Shown here piece by piece: positions 26,081 through 34,437 of a stretch of 64,000 nt of DNA. The notes under the pieces were generated by a model that was not told the origin of the DNA, ran no database searches, and saw nothing but the letters and a program-made list of their open reading frames with translations. The stretch is from Rhodococcus sp. Leaf247. GTDB taxonomy: Bacteria > Actinomycetota > Actinomycetes > Mycobacteriales > Mycobacteriaceae. Position 1 is the first letter of the stretch; every line of letters starts with the position of its first letter. The DNA lies in contig NZ_LMRP01000002.1 of assembly GCF_001426185.1 (NCBI RefSeq), forward strand, positions 607,445 to 671,444. Direction: 5' to 3'. A program made the position numbers and the translations under genes.

Positions 26081-26872
26081 CTAGATCGGCAGGGTCACAC
26101 CGGTGACCGCGCCGTCTCGAACCCAACTCACGAACATGTCCCATGCCCCCGTGACCAGGGCGATTCCGACTGCCACGAGCATCACGCCACCGAATATCTG
26201 GATCGCCCGCGCATTGTTGCGCAGCCATCCGACACCGCGGAGTGCACTCACCGACCCGAACGCGAGGATCACGAACGGCAGTCCGAGACCCAGGCAGTAG
26301 GCGATGATCAGGACGACACCGCGAGCGGCGGTCGTCCCCTCGGTACCGGCGGTCAACGAGATGACACCCGCCAGCGTAGGCCCGAGACACGGAGTCCAGC
26401 CGAGCGCGAAGACACCTCCCAGGAGCGGCGCGCCGAGGATGCTCCCGATGCGCTTCGGCTCGAAGCGCGTGTCCCGCTGCAGCGCGGGGATCAGGCCGAG
26501 GAACACCAGTCCCATCGCGATGGTGACTACACCGCCCACACGCTGCAGCACCTCGCGGTTGACTGCCAGCACGGAGATGGCCCCGAAGACGGATGCCGTC
26601 GCCAGGACGAACACGACCGTGAATCCGAGCACGAACAGTGCCGCGGCCGCCGCGACGCGACTGCGCCCACGGACCAGCGTCTTGGTCGCTGCCTCGTCGG
26701 CCGTCACGGACGGGGCGTCGGCACCGACGACACCCGCCAGGTACGACAGGTAGCCGGGGACGAGAGGTACGACGCACGGCGACGCGAAGGACACGAGCCC
26801 GGCCAGCACGCACGCGCCCAACGCCAGGAACAGAGGTCCCGACGCCGCCGCGGACTGGAACGCCTCACCCAT
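26081..26872 (-). CDS. ccdA: Cytochrome c biogenesis thiol-disulfide transporter CcdA
   Basis: Membrane protein that passes reducing equivalents from cytoplasmic thioredoxin to the outside so that apocytochrome CXXCH cysteines can be kept reduced. It is 263 aa with six hydrophobic segments. The two redox cysteines are in VSFASPCVVPLVPGYLSY (about residues 27-44) and ALGWTPCLGPTLAG (about residues 155-168). It is 8 bp downstream of the TlpA-like lipoprotein gene, its likely partner. Confidence 0.94.
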   Translation of the reverse strand: MGEAFQSAAASGPLFLALGACVLAGLVSFASPCVVPLVPGYLSYLAGVVGADAPSVTADEAATKTLVRGRSRVAAAAALFVLGFTVVFVLATASVFGAISVLAVNREVLQRVGGVVTIAMGLVFLGLIPALQRDTRFEPKRIGSILGAPLLGGVFALGWTPCLGPTLAGVISLTAGTEGTTAARGVVLIIAYCLGLGLPFVILAFGSVSALRGVGWLRNNARAIQIFGGVMLVAVGIALVTGAWDMFVSWVRDGAVTGVTLPI

Positions 26873-26880
26873 CGGAAGTT

Positions 26881-27489
26881 CTACCCATCGGATGCCTCGG
26901 GTGTCTCGGCGGCGATGCGCTCCACCACCGGCTGCAGATCGCTCGCCAGCAGTTCCGTCAGGAACACCGCGGCGACCCGATGCTCACGATCGAGCACGAT
27001 GGTCGTCGGGATGACCGTCGTCGGATAGTTCGATCCGAGGGCGAGCAGAGTGCGCAGTGGCGGATCGTAGATCGACGGGTACGTCACCTTGTTGTCGACG
27101 ACGAAGTCCTGCGCCTTGTCCTGCTGGTTGTCGCGGACGTTGATCCCGAGGAACTGGACGCCCTGATCCTTCGTCGCCTCGAAGACCTGCTCGAGGTCGT
27201 CGGCCTCGCCGCGGCACGGCCCGCACCACTGTCCCCAGATATTCAGGACGACGACCTGACCGTCGTAGTCCGACAGCGACGTCGTGGCGCCCTCGGTCAT
27301 CAGGTCGGGGCCCGACAGGTTCCCGACGGTTCCGCGGTCGGCCGGAGGGTCGTAGAAGATGGACGTCTTTCCCCCGGGGGAGACGAACTCGAACGTGCCG
27401 CCCTGAGCCACCGCGTCGTTGCCCGTGGCGCAGCCCGTGAGGGCAGCGGCGACCACGAGCAGAGGCGCGAGCAGGCGGGCGGGTCTCAT
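26881..27489 (-). CDS. TlpA/ResA-like thiol-disulfide lipoprotein
   Basis: 202-residue exported thioredoxin-fold protein. The N-terminal signal [20 protein letters not shown] ends in a lipobox (LTGC, Cys20), so it should be a lipoprotein on the outer face of the membrane. The redox site is WGQWCGPCRGEADDL (WCGPC near residue 90). It should take electrons from CcdA and reduce apocytochrome c, the ResA role. ATG 27489 overlaps the stop of the upstream phosphatase gene (ATGA), and the open frame beyond it lies inside that gene. Position equals Rv0526. Confidence 0.92.
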   Translation of the reverse strand: MRPARLLAPLLVVAAALTGCATGNDAVAQGGTFEFVSPGGKTSIFYDPPADRGTVGNLSGPDLMTEGATTSLSDYDGQVVVLNIWGQWCGPCRGEADDLEQVFEATKDQGVQFLGINVRDNQQDKAQDFVVDNKVTYPSIYDPPLRTLLALGSNYPTTVIPTTIVLDREHRVAAVFLTELLASDLQPVVERIAAETPEASDG

Positions 27490-28166
27490 GCGCCGGTCTG
27501 GAGAGGGTCCGACGCCCCCGCGGGCTCGGAGTAGACGATGTCGACGAGGGTGTCGCCCTCGTAGATCAGCGACGTGAGCGAGGCGAGACCGCACTGACGG
27601 TGACGCGGGTCGTGCCACAGGCGGTCACCCTGCAGGAAACGGCGCAGCGTCCAGACGGGGAGCTGATGGCTGACACAGACGGCCTCGTGCCCGACGGCGG
27701 CGACGCGCGCGGTGTTGACGGCAGCCAACATCCGGTGCGCGATCTGCAGGTAGGGCTCGCCCCAGGACGGCGTGAAGGGGTCGCGCAGCTTGAGCCAGTG
27801 ACGGGGGCGTCGCAACGCACCGTCGCCGACGGCGACCTTGAGGCCCTCGAAGTCGTTCCCGGCCTCGATGAGATTCTCGTCGGTCTCGATGGTCAGTCCG
27901 AACGCCGACGCGATGGGCGCCGCGGTTTCCTGCGCACGCTGCAACGGGGATGCGACGACGTGCGTCACGTCGTGTCCGGCGAGGGCATCCGCAACCTTGC
28001 GCGCCTGTGCCTGACCGTTGACGGAAAGTCGGAAGTTGGGCAGTCGTCCGTAGAGGATGCCCTTGGGGTTGTGCACCTCCCCGTGGCGCAGCACGTGCAC
28101 GATCGTGCGCGTATCGGCGTGGGGATGGTCGCCGAGCTGGGTCTCGGCTGACGTGGCGTCGGTCAT
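27486..28166 (-). CDS. Histidine phosphatase superfamily protein
   Basis: 226-residue protein of the phosphoglycerate-mutase-like histidine phosphatase branch. The catalytic motif is [10 protein letters not shown] (His near residue 28), and a second conserved histidine lies in [37 protein letters not shown] follows. Substrate unknown; true mutase activity is unlikely because the window has a separate gpm1. ATG 28166 overlaps the hemL stop (ATGA), and its own stop overlaps the tlpA start, so it is tightly embedded in the hemL-ccs operon, as Rv0525 in M. tuberculosis. Confidence 0.88.
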   Translation of the reverse strand: MTDATSAETQLGDHPHADTRTIVHVLRHGEVHNPKGILYGRLPNFRLSVNGQAQARKVADALAGHDVTHVVASPLQRAQETAAPIASAFGLTIETDENLIEAGNDFEGLKVAVGDGALRRPRHWLKLRDPFTPSWGEPYLQIAHRMLAAVNTARVAAVGHEAVCVSHQLPVWTLRRFLQGDRLWHDPRHRQCGLASLTSLIYEGDTLVDIVYSEPAGASDPLQTGA

Positions 28167-29500
28167 GACGGTGCTTTCTGCTCGGCTGAGGCGGCGGCTG
28201 CCGCAGCGTGGGGAGCGGCAGCTTCGATGATCTCGAAGGCGCGGTCGTCGAGGGCGGCGGAGACGAACCACGCCTCGAAGGCACTGGGCGGCGGGTAGAC
28301 GCCGCGGCTGAGCAGGGCGTGGAAGAAGGCAGGGAACCGCCAGGTGTCCGCGGCCTTGGCGCCGGCGTAGTCGATCACCGGATCCTCGGAGAAGAAGACG
28401 CTGACCATGCTGCCGGCGTACTGCACGCGATGGGTCACGCCCTGCGCGGTCAGGGCGTCGCCGAGGATGGTGCCCAGACGGTGGGAGTTACGCTCGAGGG
28501 CGGCGTAGACGTCGGCGTCCGCGTGGCGCAGCGTGGCCAGACCTGCGGCGACGGCCACGGGGTTACCCGACAGCGTTCCTGCCTGGTAGACGGGGCCGGC
28601 CGGTGCGAGGTAGCTCATGATGTCGGAGCGTCCGCCGAACGCGGCGGCGGGAAGACCGCCGCTCATGACCTTGCCGAAGGTGTAGAGGTCGCCGGCGATT
28701 CCGTCGAGTCCGTACCAGCCGGAGGCGCTGACGCGGAAGCCCGTCATGACCTCGTCCATGATCAGCAGCGCATCGTGCGCGCGGGTCAGACGCTGCAGGC
28801 CCTCGTTGAACCCGGGCTGGGGGGCGACGGCGCCCATGTTGCCGGCGGCCGCTTCGGTGATGACGCACGCGATCTGTCCCGGGTTGTCGGCGAAGGCCTT
28901 CGCGACGGCGTCGAGGTCGTTGTACGGAACGACGATGGTGTCGGCGGCCTGCGCCCCGGTGACGCCGGGGGACGTCGGCAGTCCGAGCGTGGCGACACCG
29001 GATCCGGCGTCGGCGAGCAGGGCGTCCACGTGGCCGTGGTAGCACCCCGAGAACTTGACGATCTTGGAGCGACCGGTGAAACCGCGGGCCAGCCGCACGG
29101 CACTCATGGTCGCCTCTGTGCCCGAATTCACCAGGCGGACCTCGTCGACGGGGTCCACTCGGCGCACGATCTCCTCGGCGAGCTCGATCTCACCGAGGGT
29201 CGGAGCGCCGAAGGACAGGCCCGTCGTGGCGGCCTTCTGCACGGCCTCGACGACCGCGGGATGAGCGTGTCCGAGGATCATCGGACCCCACGACGAGATC
29301 AGGTCGACGTAGCTGTTCCCGTCGGCGTCGCGCAGCGTGTAACCGCTGGCCTCGGCCATGAACCGGGGGGTGCCGCCCACCGAGTGGAAGGCACGCACGG
29401 GCGAATTCACACCGCCGGGGATGACGGCCGATGCGCGCGCGAAGAGTTCTGCGGATCGGGCGGTGGGAACACCGGTGTCGGTTCCGCTGGAAGGAGTCAC
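28163..29500 (-). CDS. hemL: Glutamate-1-semialdehyde 2,1-aminomutase HemL
   Basis: PLP enzyme that makes 5-aminolevulinate from glutamate-1-semialdehyde in the C5 pathway, working after HemA. It is 445 aa. The N-terminal [23 protein letters not shown] is family-typical, the PLP-binding lysine is in [18 protein letters not shown] (near residue 275), and the cofactor Asp is in [12 protein letters not shown]. It is the first gene of the minus-strand operon that continues into the phosphatase and the cytochrome c maturation genes. Confidence 0.97.
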   Translation of the reverse strand: MTPSSGTDTGVPTARSAELFARASAVIPGGVNSPVRAFHSVGGTPRFMAEASGYTLRDADGNSYVDLISSWGPMILGHAHPAVVEAVQKAATTGLSFGAPTLGEIELAEEIVRRVDPVDEVRLVNSGTEATMSAVRLARGFTGRSKIVKFSGCYHGHVDALLADAGSGVATLGLPTSPGVTGAQAADTIVVPYNDLDAVAKAFADNPGQIACVITEAAAGNMGAVAPQPGFNEGLQRLTRAHDALLIMDEVMTGFRVSASGWYGLDGIAGDLYTFGKVMSGGLPAAAFGGRSDIMSYLAPAGPVYQAGTLSGNPVAVAAGLATLRHADADVYAALERNSHRLGTILGDALTAQGVTHRVQYAGSMVSVFFSEDPVIDYAGAKAADTWRFPAFFHALLSRGVYPPPSAFEAWFVSAALDDRAFEIIEAAAPHAAAAAASAEQKAPS

Positions 29501-29540
29501 CTCTCCAGTGTTTCACAGGACTGAGAGTGCTCTTCCTGGT

Positions 29541-30035
29541 CTACGGCGCGAGTAGTAGTTGCATCCAGGTCAGGTCCAGCCACCGCCCGAACTTGACGCC
29601 GACCTGCGGCATGACCCCGACGACCTCGAATCCGAACTTGGCATGCAGGGCCATGGAGGTGGTGTTGGACGACTCGATCCCGGCGACCATCGCGTGGACG
29701 TCGCCGAGGCGAGCGCGCTCGATCAGTTCGGCCATCAACGCCGTCGCCACACCCCGGCGGTGGAAGCCGTCGGCGACGTACACCGAGTTCTCGACGGTAT
29801 GGCGGTAGCCCGTCTTCGGTCGGAACGGACCGTAGGAGGCGTAGCCGGCCATCTGCCCGTCGATGTCCGCCGTCAGGATCGGCAGGCCGGCCCCGGTGCG
29901 CTGGTCGAACCACGCCTGCCTGTCCGCCAGTTCCACCTGCTCCTCGTCCCAGATGGCCGTCGTCTCGGCGATCGCCGCGTTGTGGACGGTGAGGATGGCG
30001 GGAAGGTCGTCGGGGACGGTGTCGCGGATCAGCAC
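29541..30035 (-). CDS. GNAT N-acetyltransferase (phosphinothricin acetyltransferase-like)
   Basis: 164-residue GNAT enzyme. It closely follows the PAT/MddA pattern: VHNAAIAETTAIWDEEQVELADRQAWFDQR near the N-terminus, the acetyl-CoA loop VADGFHRRGVATALM (residues 88-102), and the C-terminal GFEVVGVMPQVGVKFGRWLDLTWMQLLL. Family members acetylate phosphinothricin, methionine sulfoximine or sulfone. The natural substrate is more likely a methionine derivative than the herbicide. It is 40 bp upstream of hemL on the same strand. Confidence 0.88.
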   Translation of the reverse strand: MLIRDTVPDDLPAILTVHNAAIAETTAIWDEEQVELADRQAWFDQRTGAGLPILTADIDGQMAGYASYGPFRPKTGYRHTVENSVYVADGFHRRGVATALMAELIERARLGDVHAMVAGIESSNTTSMALHAKFGFEVVGVMPQVGVKFGRWLDLTWMQLLLAP

Positions 30036-30130
30036 AGCGTCACGGTAGTTCCCGTGCCGTCGATGTGCCCGGCCGGCTCGGGTTCGAGAATCGGCTGATC
30101 GAAAGTGTTAAATCTGCGTTACATCGGGCA

Positions 30131-30136
30131 TATCCT
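30131..30136 (+). promoter_or_regulatory. -10 element, leaderless start of the 79-aa protein gene
   Basis: TATCCT ends 6 nt before ATG 30143, a spacing that places the transcription start at the start codon. There is no Shine-Dalgarno sequence. Confidence 0.45.
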
Positions 30137-30142
30137 CGAACC

Positions 30143-30382
30143 ATGTCAGCACCACACGAACCGGCTCGGTACCCGTGGCCGGACGGTTTCCGCGAGCACC
30201 TCGTCGAGCAGTGCGACGGGTTCAGCTCGCTGATGTCGCGGGCGATCTCCGACAACGGCGCCTCGCTCTTCAGCGATGGCCCGTACGCGAAAACCGGCCC
30301 TCAGGGTGCGTCGATGGACGCGACCGGTGTGATGTTTCGCAAGATCCGCGAGTTCGCGCGTGAATATTTGTGGCCCCGCTGA
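30143..30382 (+). CDS. Small protein of unknown function
   Basis: 79-residue soluble protein (MSAPHEPARYPWPDG ... REFAREYLWPR), rich in aromatic and acidic residues, with no membrane segment and no family I recognise. ATG 30143 was preferred to the longer frame from 30065 because a TATCCT box ends 6 nt before it. It is followed 42 bp later by the acyl-CoA dehydrogenase gene but has a separate apparent promoter from it. Confidence 0.6.
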   Translation: MSAPHEPARYPWPDGFREHLVEQCDGFSSLMSRAISDNGASLFSDGPYAKTGPQGASMDATGVMFRKIREFAREYLWPR

Positions 30383-30413
30383 CAACTGGCCCACACGTGG
30401 TCCCGCTTTTGGT

Positions 30414-30419
30414 TACCGT
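30414..30419 (+). promoter_or_regulatory. -10 element of the acyl-CoA dehydrogenase gene, leaderless type
   Basis: TACCGT ends 5 nt before ATG 30425, in a 42-bp gap after the preceding gene. The same hexamer and spacing are used by the thioesterase gene at 12476-12481. Confidence 0.4.
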
Positions 30420-30424
30420 CGAGT

Positions 30425-32416
30425 ATGACCACTACCGAGACCGGCACCAGCGACTCCGCCACCGCACTCGCGAAGCATCTGCGTAACACGCTCGACGGCC
30501 GCTGGCGTGACGTTCGCAACCAGACTCGCGAGCAGCTCGAGCGGCACGAGTTCGCTCCGCACTACACGCCGAACACCGCCATCGCTCGGACGAAGGCGTT
30601 CGAGCAGCTGCGTGTGTTGGCCGCGGCAGGCGCCGCGGAGTCGGGCTTCGCCAAGGAGGTCGGCGGCACCGGCGACATCGGCGCCGCGGTGACCATGATC
30701 GAGATGCTCGCCATGTCGGACCTGTCGCTGATGGTCAAGGCCGGCGTCCAGTGGGGGCTGTTCGGCGGCGCGATCGAGAACCTCGGCACCGAGAAGCACC
30801 ACAAGCAGTTCATCAAGCCGCTGATCGACCTCGAGACCCTCGGCTGCTTCGCCATGTCGGAGACCGGTCACGGCAGCGACGTCCAGTCCATCGGCACCAC
30901 GGCGACGTACGACCGCGACACGCAGGAATTCGTCATCCACACCCCCGACAAGTCCTCCCGCAAGGACTACATCGGCGGAGCCGCGGAATCGGCGAAGTAC
31001 GCGGCCGTGTTCGCGCAGCTGATCACCGCCGGGCCCGGCGAGGAGCCGGAGAGCAAGGGCGTCCACTGTTTCGTCGTCCAGATCCGTGACGAGAACTTCG
31101 GCAGCGACCTGCCCGGCGTCACGACGTTCGACATCGGCTACAAGGGCGGACTGCCGGGCGTCGACAACGGCCGCATCATGTTCGACCACGTGCGAGTTCC
31201 TCGCGAGAACATGCTGAACAAGATTGCCGACGTGGCGGAGGACGGCTCGTACTCCTCGGACATCGACAACGCCAACCGGCGCTTCTTCACCATGCTCGGA
31301 ACCTTGATCCGCGGCCGCATCACCGTCGGCGGTTCCGCCGGCGCCGCAGCACGTGTCGCCCTGACCATCGCGACCAAATATGCGTTGCAGCGCAAGCAGT
31401 TCAGCGCGCCCGGCACCGACGACGAAGTGACGATCATGGACTACCTGGTCCATCAGCGTCGACTGTTCCCACTGATCGCCAAGTCGTTCGCGCTGCAGTT
31501 CGCGCAGAACGAGTTGGTGTCGAAGATGCACGACATCCAGAGCGCCGAGGATCCCGATCCCACCGAGCAGCGCGAACTCGAATCGCGCGCGGCAGGACTC
31601 AAGGCCGCCAACACCTGGCATGCGACCAAGGCCATCCAGGAGTCGCGCGAAGCCTGCGGTGGCGCCGGCTACCTCGCTGAGAACAGGCTCATCGCACTCA
31701 AGGCGGACTCCGACGTCTTCACCACCTTCGAGGGCGACAACGTGGTGCTCACACAGCTCGTCGCGAAGGAGCTGCTGACGGCGTACGCGCACGAGGTGCG
31801 GTCCTTCGGTGCCGCCGACTGGGTCAAGTTCGCCGCCGGCACGGTCGGTGACGTGGTCAAGAAGCGCACCGCCGCCGCGCCGATCATCCAGACGCTCGTC
31901 GACTCCCGTCAGGACAACGAGGAGGAGGGCAGCCTCTTCAACCGCGGCACCCAGATCTCGATGTTCGAGGACCGTGAGGAGTACCTGATCTCCACGGCGG
32001 CCAAGCGGCTCAACGGCTTGTCGAAGAAGATGAGCCAGTTCGACGCGTTCAACTCGGTGCAGGACCACATCCTGCACGCCGCCACCGCGCACGTGGATCG
32101 CGTCGTGCTCGAGGCGTTCGTCGCCGGCATCGACAACTGCGAGGACGACGACGCCAAGGAACTTCTGGGCGAGGTGTGCGACCTCTACGCCCTGTCCACG
32201 ATCGACGCGGACAAGGCGTGGTTCATCGAGCACCGCTACATCTCCACCGAGCGGTCCAAGGCCGTGACGCGCGGCATCAACGAGCGCTGCCGCAGCCTCC
32301 GCCCGCACGCCCACACGCTGATCGACGCGTTCGGTGTGCCGGAGGCCCTGCTCGGCGCCGCGATGCTCGCCGACGACGAGCCCGGTGAAGTGAAGGAATC
32401 CGTCACCGCCGACTAG
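30425..32416 (+). CDS. Large acyl-CoA dehydrogenase / acyl-CoA oxidase-like protein
   Basis: Flavoprotein of 663 aa, much longer than a classical acyl-CoA dehydrogenase (about 380-400 aa) and close to peroxisomal-type acyl-CoA oxidases. The substrate and FAD segments are CFAMSETGHGSDVQSIGTTATYD (about residues 138-160) and KYALQRKQFSAPG (near residue 320), and REACGGAGYLAENRLIALKADSDVFTTFEGDN carries the usual catalytic-region residues. A long C-terminal helical domain follows. It should carry out the first beta-oxidation step; electron acceptor (oxygen or ETF) and chain length are not readable. A hairpin follows its stop. Confidence 0.9.
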   Translation: MTTTETGTSDSATALAKHLRNTLDGRWRDVRNQTREQLERHEFAPHYTPNTAIARTKAFEQLRVLAAAGAAESGFAKEVGGTGDIGAAVTMIEMLAMSDLSLMVKAGVQWGLFGGAIENLGTEKHHKQFIKPLIDLETLGCFAMSETGHGSDVQSIGTTATYDRDTQEFVIHTPDKSSRKDYIGGAAESAKYAAVFAQLITAGPGEEPESKGVHCFVVQIRDENFGSDLPGVTTFDIGYKGGLPGVDNGRIMFDHVRVPRENMLNKIADVAEDGSYSSDIDNANRRFFTMLGTLIRGRITVGGSAGAAARVALTIATKYALQRKQFSAPGTDDEVTIMDYLVHQRRLFPLIAKSFALQFAQNELVSKMHDIQSAEDPDPTEQRELESRAAGLKAANTWHATKAIQESREACGGAGYLAENRLIALKADSDVFTTFEGDNVVLTQLVAKELLTAYAHEVRSFGAADWVKFAAGTVGDVVKKRTAAAPIIQTLVDSRQDNEEEGSLFNRGTQISMFEDREEYLISTAAKRLNGLSKKMSQFDAFNSVQDHILHAATAHVDRVVLEAFVAGIDNCEDDDAKELLGEVCDLYALSTIDADKAWFIEHRYISTERSKAVTRGINERCRSLRPHAHTLIDAFGVPEALLGAAMLADDEPGEVKESVTAD

Positions 32417-32446
32417 GCCCTGACGGCCCCTTCGCGGGGGTCAGGA
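32417..32446. terminator. Hairpin between acyl-CoA dehydrogenase and csoR-like genes
   Basis: CCTGAC (32419-32424) pairs with GTCAGG (32440-32445), with an inner CCCC/GGGG pairing. It sits between two converging genes and overlaps the stop of the repressor gene. Confidence 0.6.
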
Positions 32447-32716
32447 ACGGACGAGACGAGCGATCGCCTCGGACGCCTCCCTGACCTTCGCGTCGGCCTC
32501 GGGTCCACCCTCGCGCGCCGCGTCCACGACGCAGCCCGCGAGGTGGGCGTCGAGAAGCTTCAGCGACACGGACTGCAGCGCCTTCGTCACCGCGGACACC
32601 TGCGTCAGCACGTCGATGCAATAGCGGTCGTCTGCCACCATGCGGGAGATCCCCGCCACCTGACCCTCGATGCGGCGTAGACGCTTGAGAAGGTCGTCCT
32701 GGTCGAAACTGCTCAT
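32441..32716 (-). CDS. CsoR/RicR-type copper-sensing repressor
   Basis: 91-residue all-helical repressor of the CsoR (DUF156) family. The Cu(I) ligands are all present: Cys33 (DRYCIDVLTQ), His58 and Cys62 (LLDAHLAGC), with the same spacing as Cys36/His61/Cys65 of M. tuberculosis CsoR. The C-terminus EASEAIARLVRS resembles RicR. ATG 32716 is 10 bp from a perfect TACCCCC-C-GGGGGTA palindrome, so autoregulation is likely. The frame continues to 32935 only as antisense of the next gene. No copper ATPase or metallothionein gene is adjacent. Confidence 0.9.
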   Translation of the reverse strand: MSSFDQDDLLKRLRRIEGQVAGISRMVADDRYCIDVLTQVSAVTKALQSVSLKLLDAHLAGCVVDAAREGGPEADAKVREASEAIARLVRS

Positions 32717-32726
32717 GCCTCCAATG

Positions 32727-32741
32727 TACCCCCCGGGGGTA
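32727..32741. promoter_or_regulatory. CsoR/RicR operator
   Basis: Perfect palindrome TACCCCC-C-GGGGGTA, directly upstream of the repressor start. CsoR-family operators are G/C-rich dyads of the TACCC...GGGTA kind. It lies between the repressor gene and the stop of the 82-aa membrane protein gene. Confidence 0.8.
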
Positions 32742-32748
32742 AGAAGGA

Positions 32749-32997
32749 TCAGTCTCGCGGTCGCCGGATCGTCAGTCGCATCAGCAGGTACACCGCCACC
32801 GCGGCAGCGACGACCGACAAGCCCATCCACGGACCCGCCACGTGCATCGAGTCGTACGTGATGGTGAACCCCTCGACGTCGCCCGTCGTGGGGAAGGACT
32901 CGGTGACGGTATCGGTCACGCGCGAGTACGACCACAGCACGGCGGCCACGCCGAGCAGCACCAGTGCGACGACGCCCGGCAGTGCCCGCCTGATCAT
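32749..32997 (-). CDS. Two-pass small membrane protein
   Basis: 82-residue protein with hydrophobic segments at about residues 6-24 and 57-75, and a short outside loop between them (TVTESFPTTGDVEGFTITYD). Function unknown. ATG 32997 overlaps the stop of the next gene upstream (ATGA), so the two are coupled. It ends 7 bp before the CsoR operator on the same strand, so the repressor gene may be partly read through from here. Confidence 0.7.
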   Translation of the reverse strand: MIRRALPGVVALVLLGVAAVLWSYSRVTDTVTESFPTTGDVEGFTITYDSMHVAGPWMGLSVVAAAVAVYLLMRLTIRRPRD

Positions 32998-33476
32998 CGT
33001 TCCGCCTCGACCAGCGCGAGCAGTTCCTCGCGCAGCGTCTCCTCGTCCTTGGCCCAGGCCTGGACGATGCCGTTTCCCGCGAGCTTGAGGCCGACGCCGG
33101 TGCGCTTACGCGGGATGCCGGACAGCTCCCCCAGCACTCGCGCGGTCTGCCACCGCTCGAGCTTGTTCCCCGTGGCCTCGTAGTCGGGCTCCGGGTAGAC
33201 CTCGAGGATGTCGGCGACGGCGACGTCCTCGGTTCCCTGACTCAGCGTGGTGGGCGTCAGGATGACGGTGGCGTGACGACGCGCGGCGACGATCTGGACG
33301 TACGTGAACGCCATGAGGACCGCGGCGATCACCACGAGGGCAACGTAGTGCACTACGGGTCCGGTGTAGATCTCGATACCCAGTGCCAGCAGGCAGAAGG
33401 CCGGCCCGTAGCCCAGCGCCCGCCACTTGGCGCCGTACTCCGCGAAGAGCACGGTGTTCGCCGACGTCTCGCTCAC
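32994..33476 (-). CDS. Membrane protein of unknown function (Rv0513-like position)
   Basis: 160-residue protein with two hydrophobic segments (about residues 22-38 and 44-64) and a soluble C-terminal domain (ATVILTPTTLSQGTEDVAVADILEVYPEPDY) that resembles bacterial PH-like domains. GTG 33476 overlaps the stop of the upstream gene (GTGA), so it was chosen over ATG 33488. In M. tuberculosis a membrane protein, Rv0513, lies after hemB in the same neighbourhood; orthology is inferred from place and layout only. Confidence 0.7.
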   Translation of the reverse strand: MSETSANTVLFAEYGAKWRALGYGPAFCLLALGIEIYTGPVVHYVALVVIAAVLMAFTYVQIVAARRHATVILTPTTLSQGTEDVAVADILEVYPEPDYEATGNKLERWQTARVLGELSGIPRKRTGVGLKLAGNGIVQAWAKDEETLREELLALVEAER

Positions 33477-33937
33477 GCGGCAAACCATCCGGCAGCGGAG
33501 CGTCGATACGCGAGCACGCAGGCGACGAACAGGAAGATTGAGCCGAGGGTGGCCAGCAGCGGGACGATGGCGAATCCTACCGTCACCGATCCGAGCAACA
33601 CGACGCCGAAGATCACGGACAGCACGGTGAGCGCTCGTCGGAACCGCGGATCACCGCGTCGACACGTGGGGCCGGCGAGGAATCCGACAGCGAGACCGAC
33701 GACGATCTCGAGGACGCCGATGGTCCGGAGCACCGTGATGACGCTGTCGACGGCGTCGGCGGAACCGCCCGTGTCGGTCAACTGCGTGCGGAGCGAGTCG
33801 GCCGGGAACGTCAGCGAGATGAGCCCGAGCAGTACGACCAGAACGGCGCCGAGCACCCAGGCGAGGAACGCGTACGTGATGACACGGGGTCGTGCGAGCG
33901 GAGCGTTCTCCGCCTTGTCGAAGGTCACGAGGACCAT
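33473..33937 (-). CDS. Four-helix membrane protein of unknown function
   Basis: 154-residue protein with four hydrophobic segments (for example YAFLAWVLGAVLVVLLGLISL and VLSVIFGVVLLGSVTVGFAIVPLLATLGSIFLFVACVLAY). The loop between helices 1 and 2 carries Thr/Asp residues. No motif is recognised. It is the first of three coupled membrane-protein genes (33473-33937, 32994-33476, 32749-32997), whose ends overlap in GTGA/ATGA. Confidence 0.7.
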   Translation of the reverse strand: MVLVTFDKAENAPLARPRVITYAFLAWVLGAVLVVLLGLISLTFPADSLRTQLTDTGGSADAVDSVITVLRTIGVLEIVVGLAVGFLAGPTCRRGDPRFRRALTVLSVIFGVVLLGSVTVGFAIVPLLATLGSIFLFVACVLAYRRSAAGWFAA

Positions 33938-33953
33938 CCTGCCTGGACGCCTG

Positions 33954-34160
33954 TCAGCTGAGGACGGCCGGGAGCAGAACGACGGCGGCCATCAACACAC
34001 CGGTGATGAAGACGATGGCGAGGAGCCACAGTTCCCGACGGCTGCTGCTGCACTGCACGACGTGTGTGCGAGAAGCGACCGCAGAGGACGCGGGGGTGGA
34101 ATCGGCGGGCAACGCGGTCTCCGACCTGTTCGAACGCTTGTGACAGTGGTCACGATACAC
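33954..34160 (-). CDS. Possible small tail-anchored membrane protein
   Basis: 68-residue frame from GTG 34160. The N-terminal 43 residues are polar (SNRSETALPADSTPASS), and the end is a single strong hydrophobic helix (LWLLAIVFITGVLMAAVVLLPAVLS). It resembles the 45-aa protein encoded just upstream, which also ends in a hydrophobic helix. There is no clear Shine-Dalgarno. It is kept as a probable gene because the hydrophobic segment is unlikely by chance in a GC-rich frame and the space is otherwise empty. Confidence 0.4.
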   Translation of the reverse strand: MYRDHCHKRSNRSETALPADSTPASSAVASRTHVVQCSSSRRELWLLAIVFITGVLMAAVVLLPAVLS

Positions 34161-34171
34161 GCCAGTCGGTT

Positions 34172-34192
34172 TAGCGCAAAAACACTGCGCTA
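34172..34192. terminator. Inverted repeat downstream of the 45-aa membrane protein gene
   Basis: TAGCGCA-AAAACAC-TGCGCTA, perfect 7-bp arms and a 7-nt A-rich loop, 18 bp past the stop of the 45-aa gene on the minus strand. It could be a terminator or an operator of the following gene. Confidence 0.5.
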
Positions 34193-34210
34193 TCTGCGGC
34201 GATGGCCTTC

Positions 34211-34348
34211 TCAGGCGCCCGCGAATCCGCTCGCGACGACCAGGACGACGACGACGACCGCCGACGTCAGAAGGAGGAGTGCGAAGGCCTCTGCGAGACC
34301 GTTGCGACGTTCGCCGGGGTCACTCCCGACGATGGGGCGTTGAGTCAT
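34211..34348 (-). CDS. 45-residue membrane protein
   Basis: Very short gene encoding MTQRPIVGSDPGERRNG, then a helix (LAEAFALLLLTSAVVVVVLVVASGF) that ends the protein. ATG 34348 has a GGAG about 8 nt upstream, and an inverted repeat follows the stop. The layout, a charged N-terminus and one C-terminal membrane helix, is that of a tail-anchored small protein or modulator of a membrane complex. No family recognised. Confidence 0.55.
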   Translation of the reverse strand: MTQRPIVGSDPGERRNGLAEAFALLLLTSAVVVVVLVVASGFAGA

Positions 34349-34437
34349 CCGATTCTCCGATCACCGACCATCCGACCGGTTCTCAGAGTAATACCTCAGC
34401 TGTAACTTGCGTCACACCCGTTACGGCGTGTCGACGC

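Noticed and set aside
29541..30035. Dedicated phosphinothricin resistance gene
   Set aside because: Sequence fits the PAT family, but chromosomal homologues usually act on methionine derivatives, and there is no antibiotic cluster here.
30413..32314. 633-codon minus-strand frame
   Set aside because: Antisense of the acyl-CoA dehydrogenase, which has clear FAD and substrate motifs; the shadow has none.
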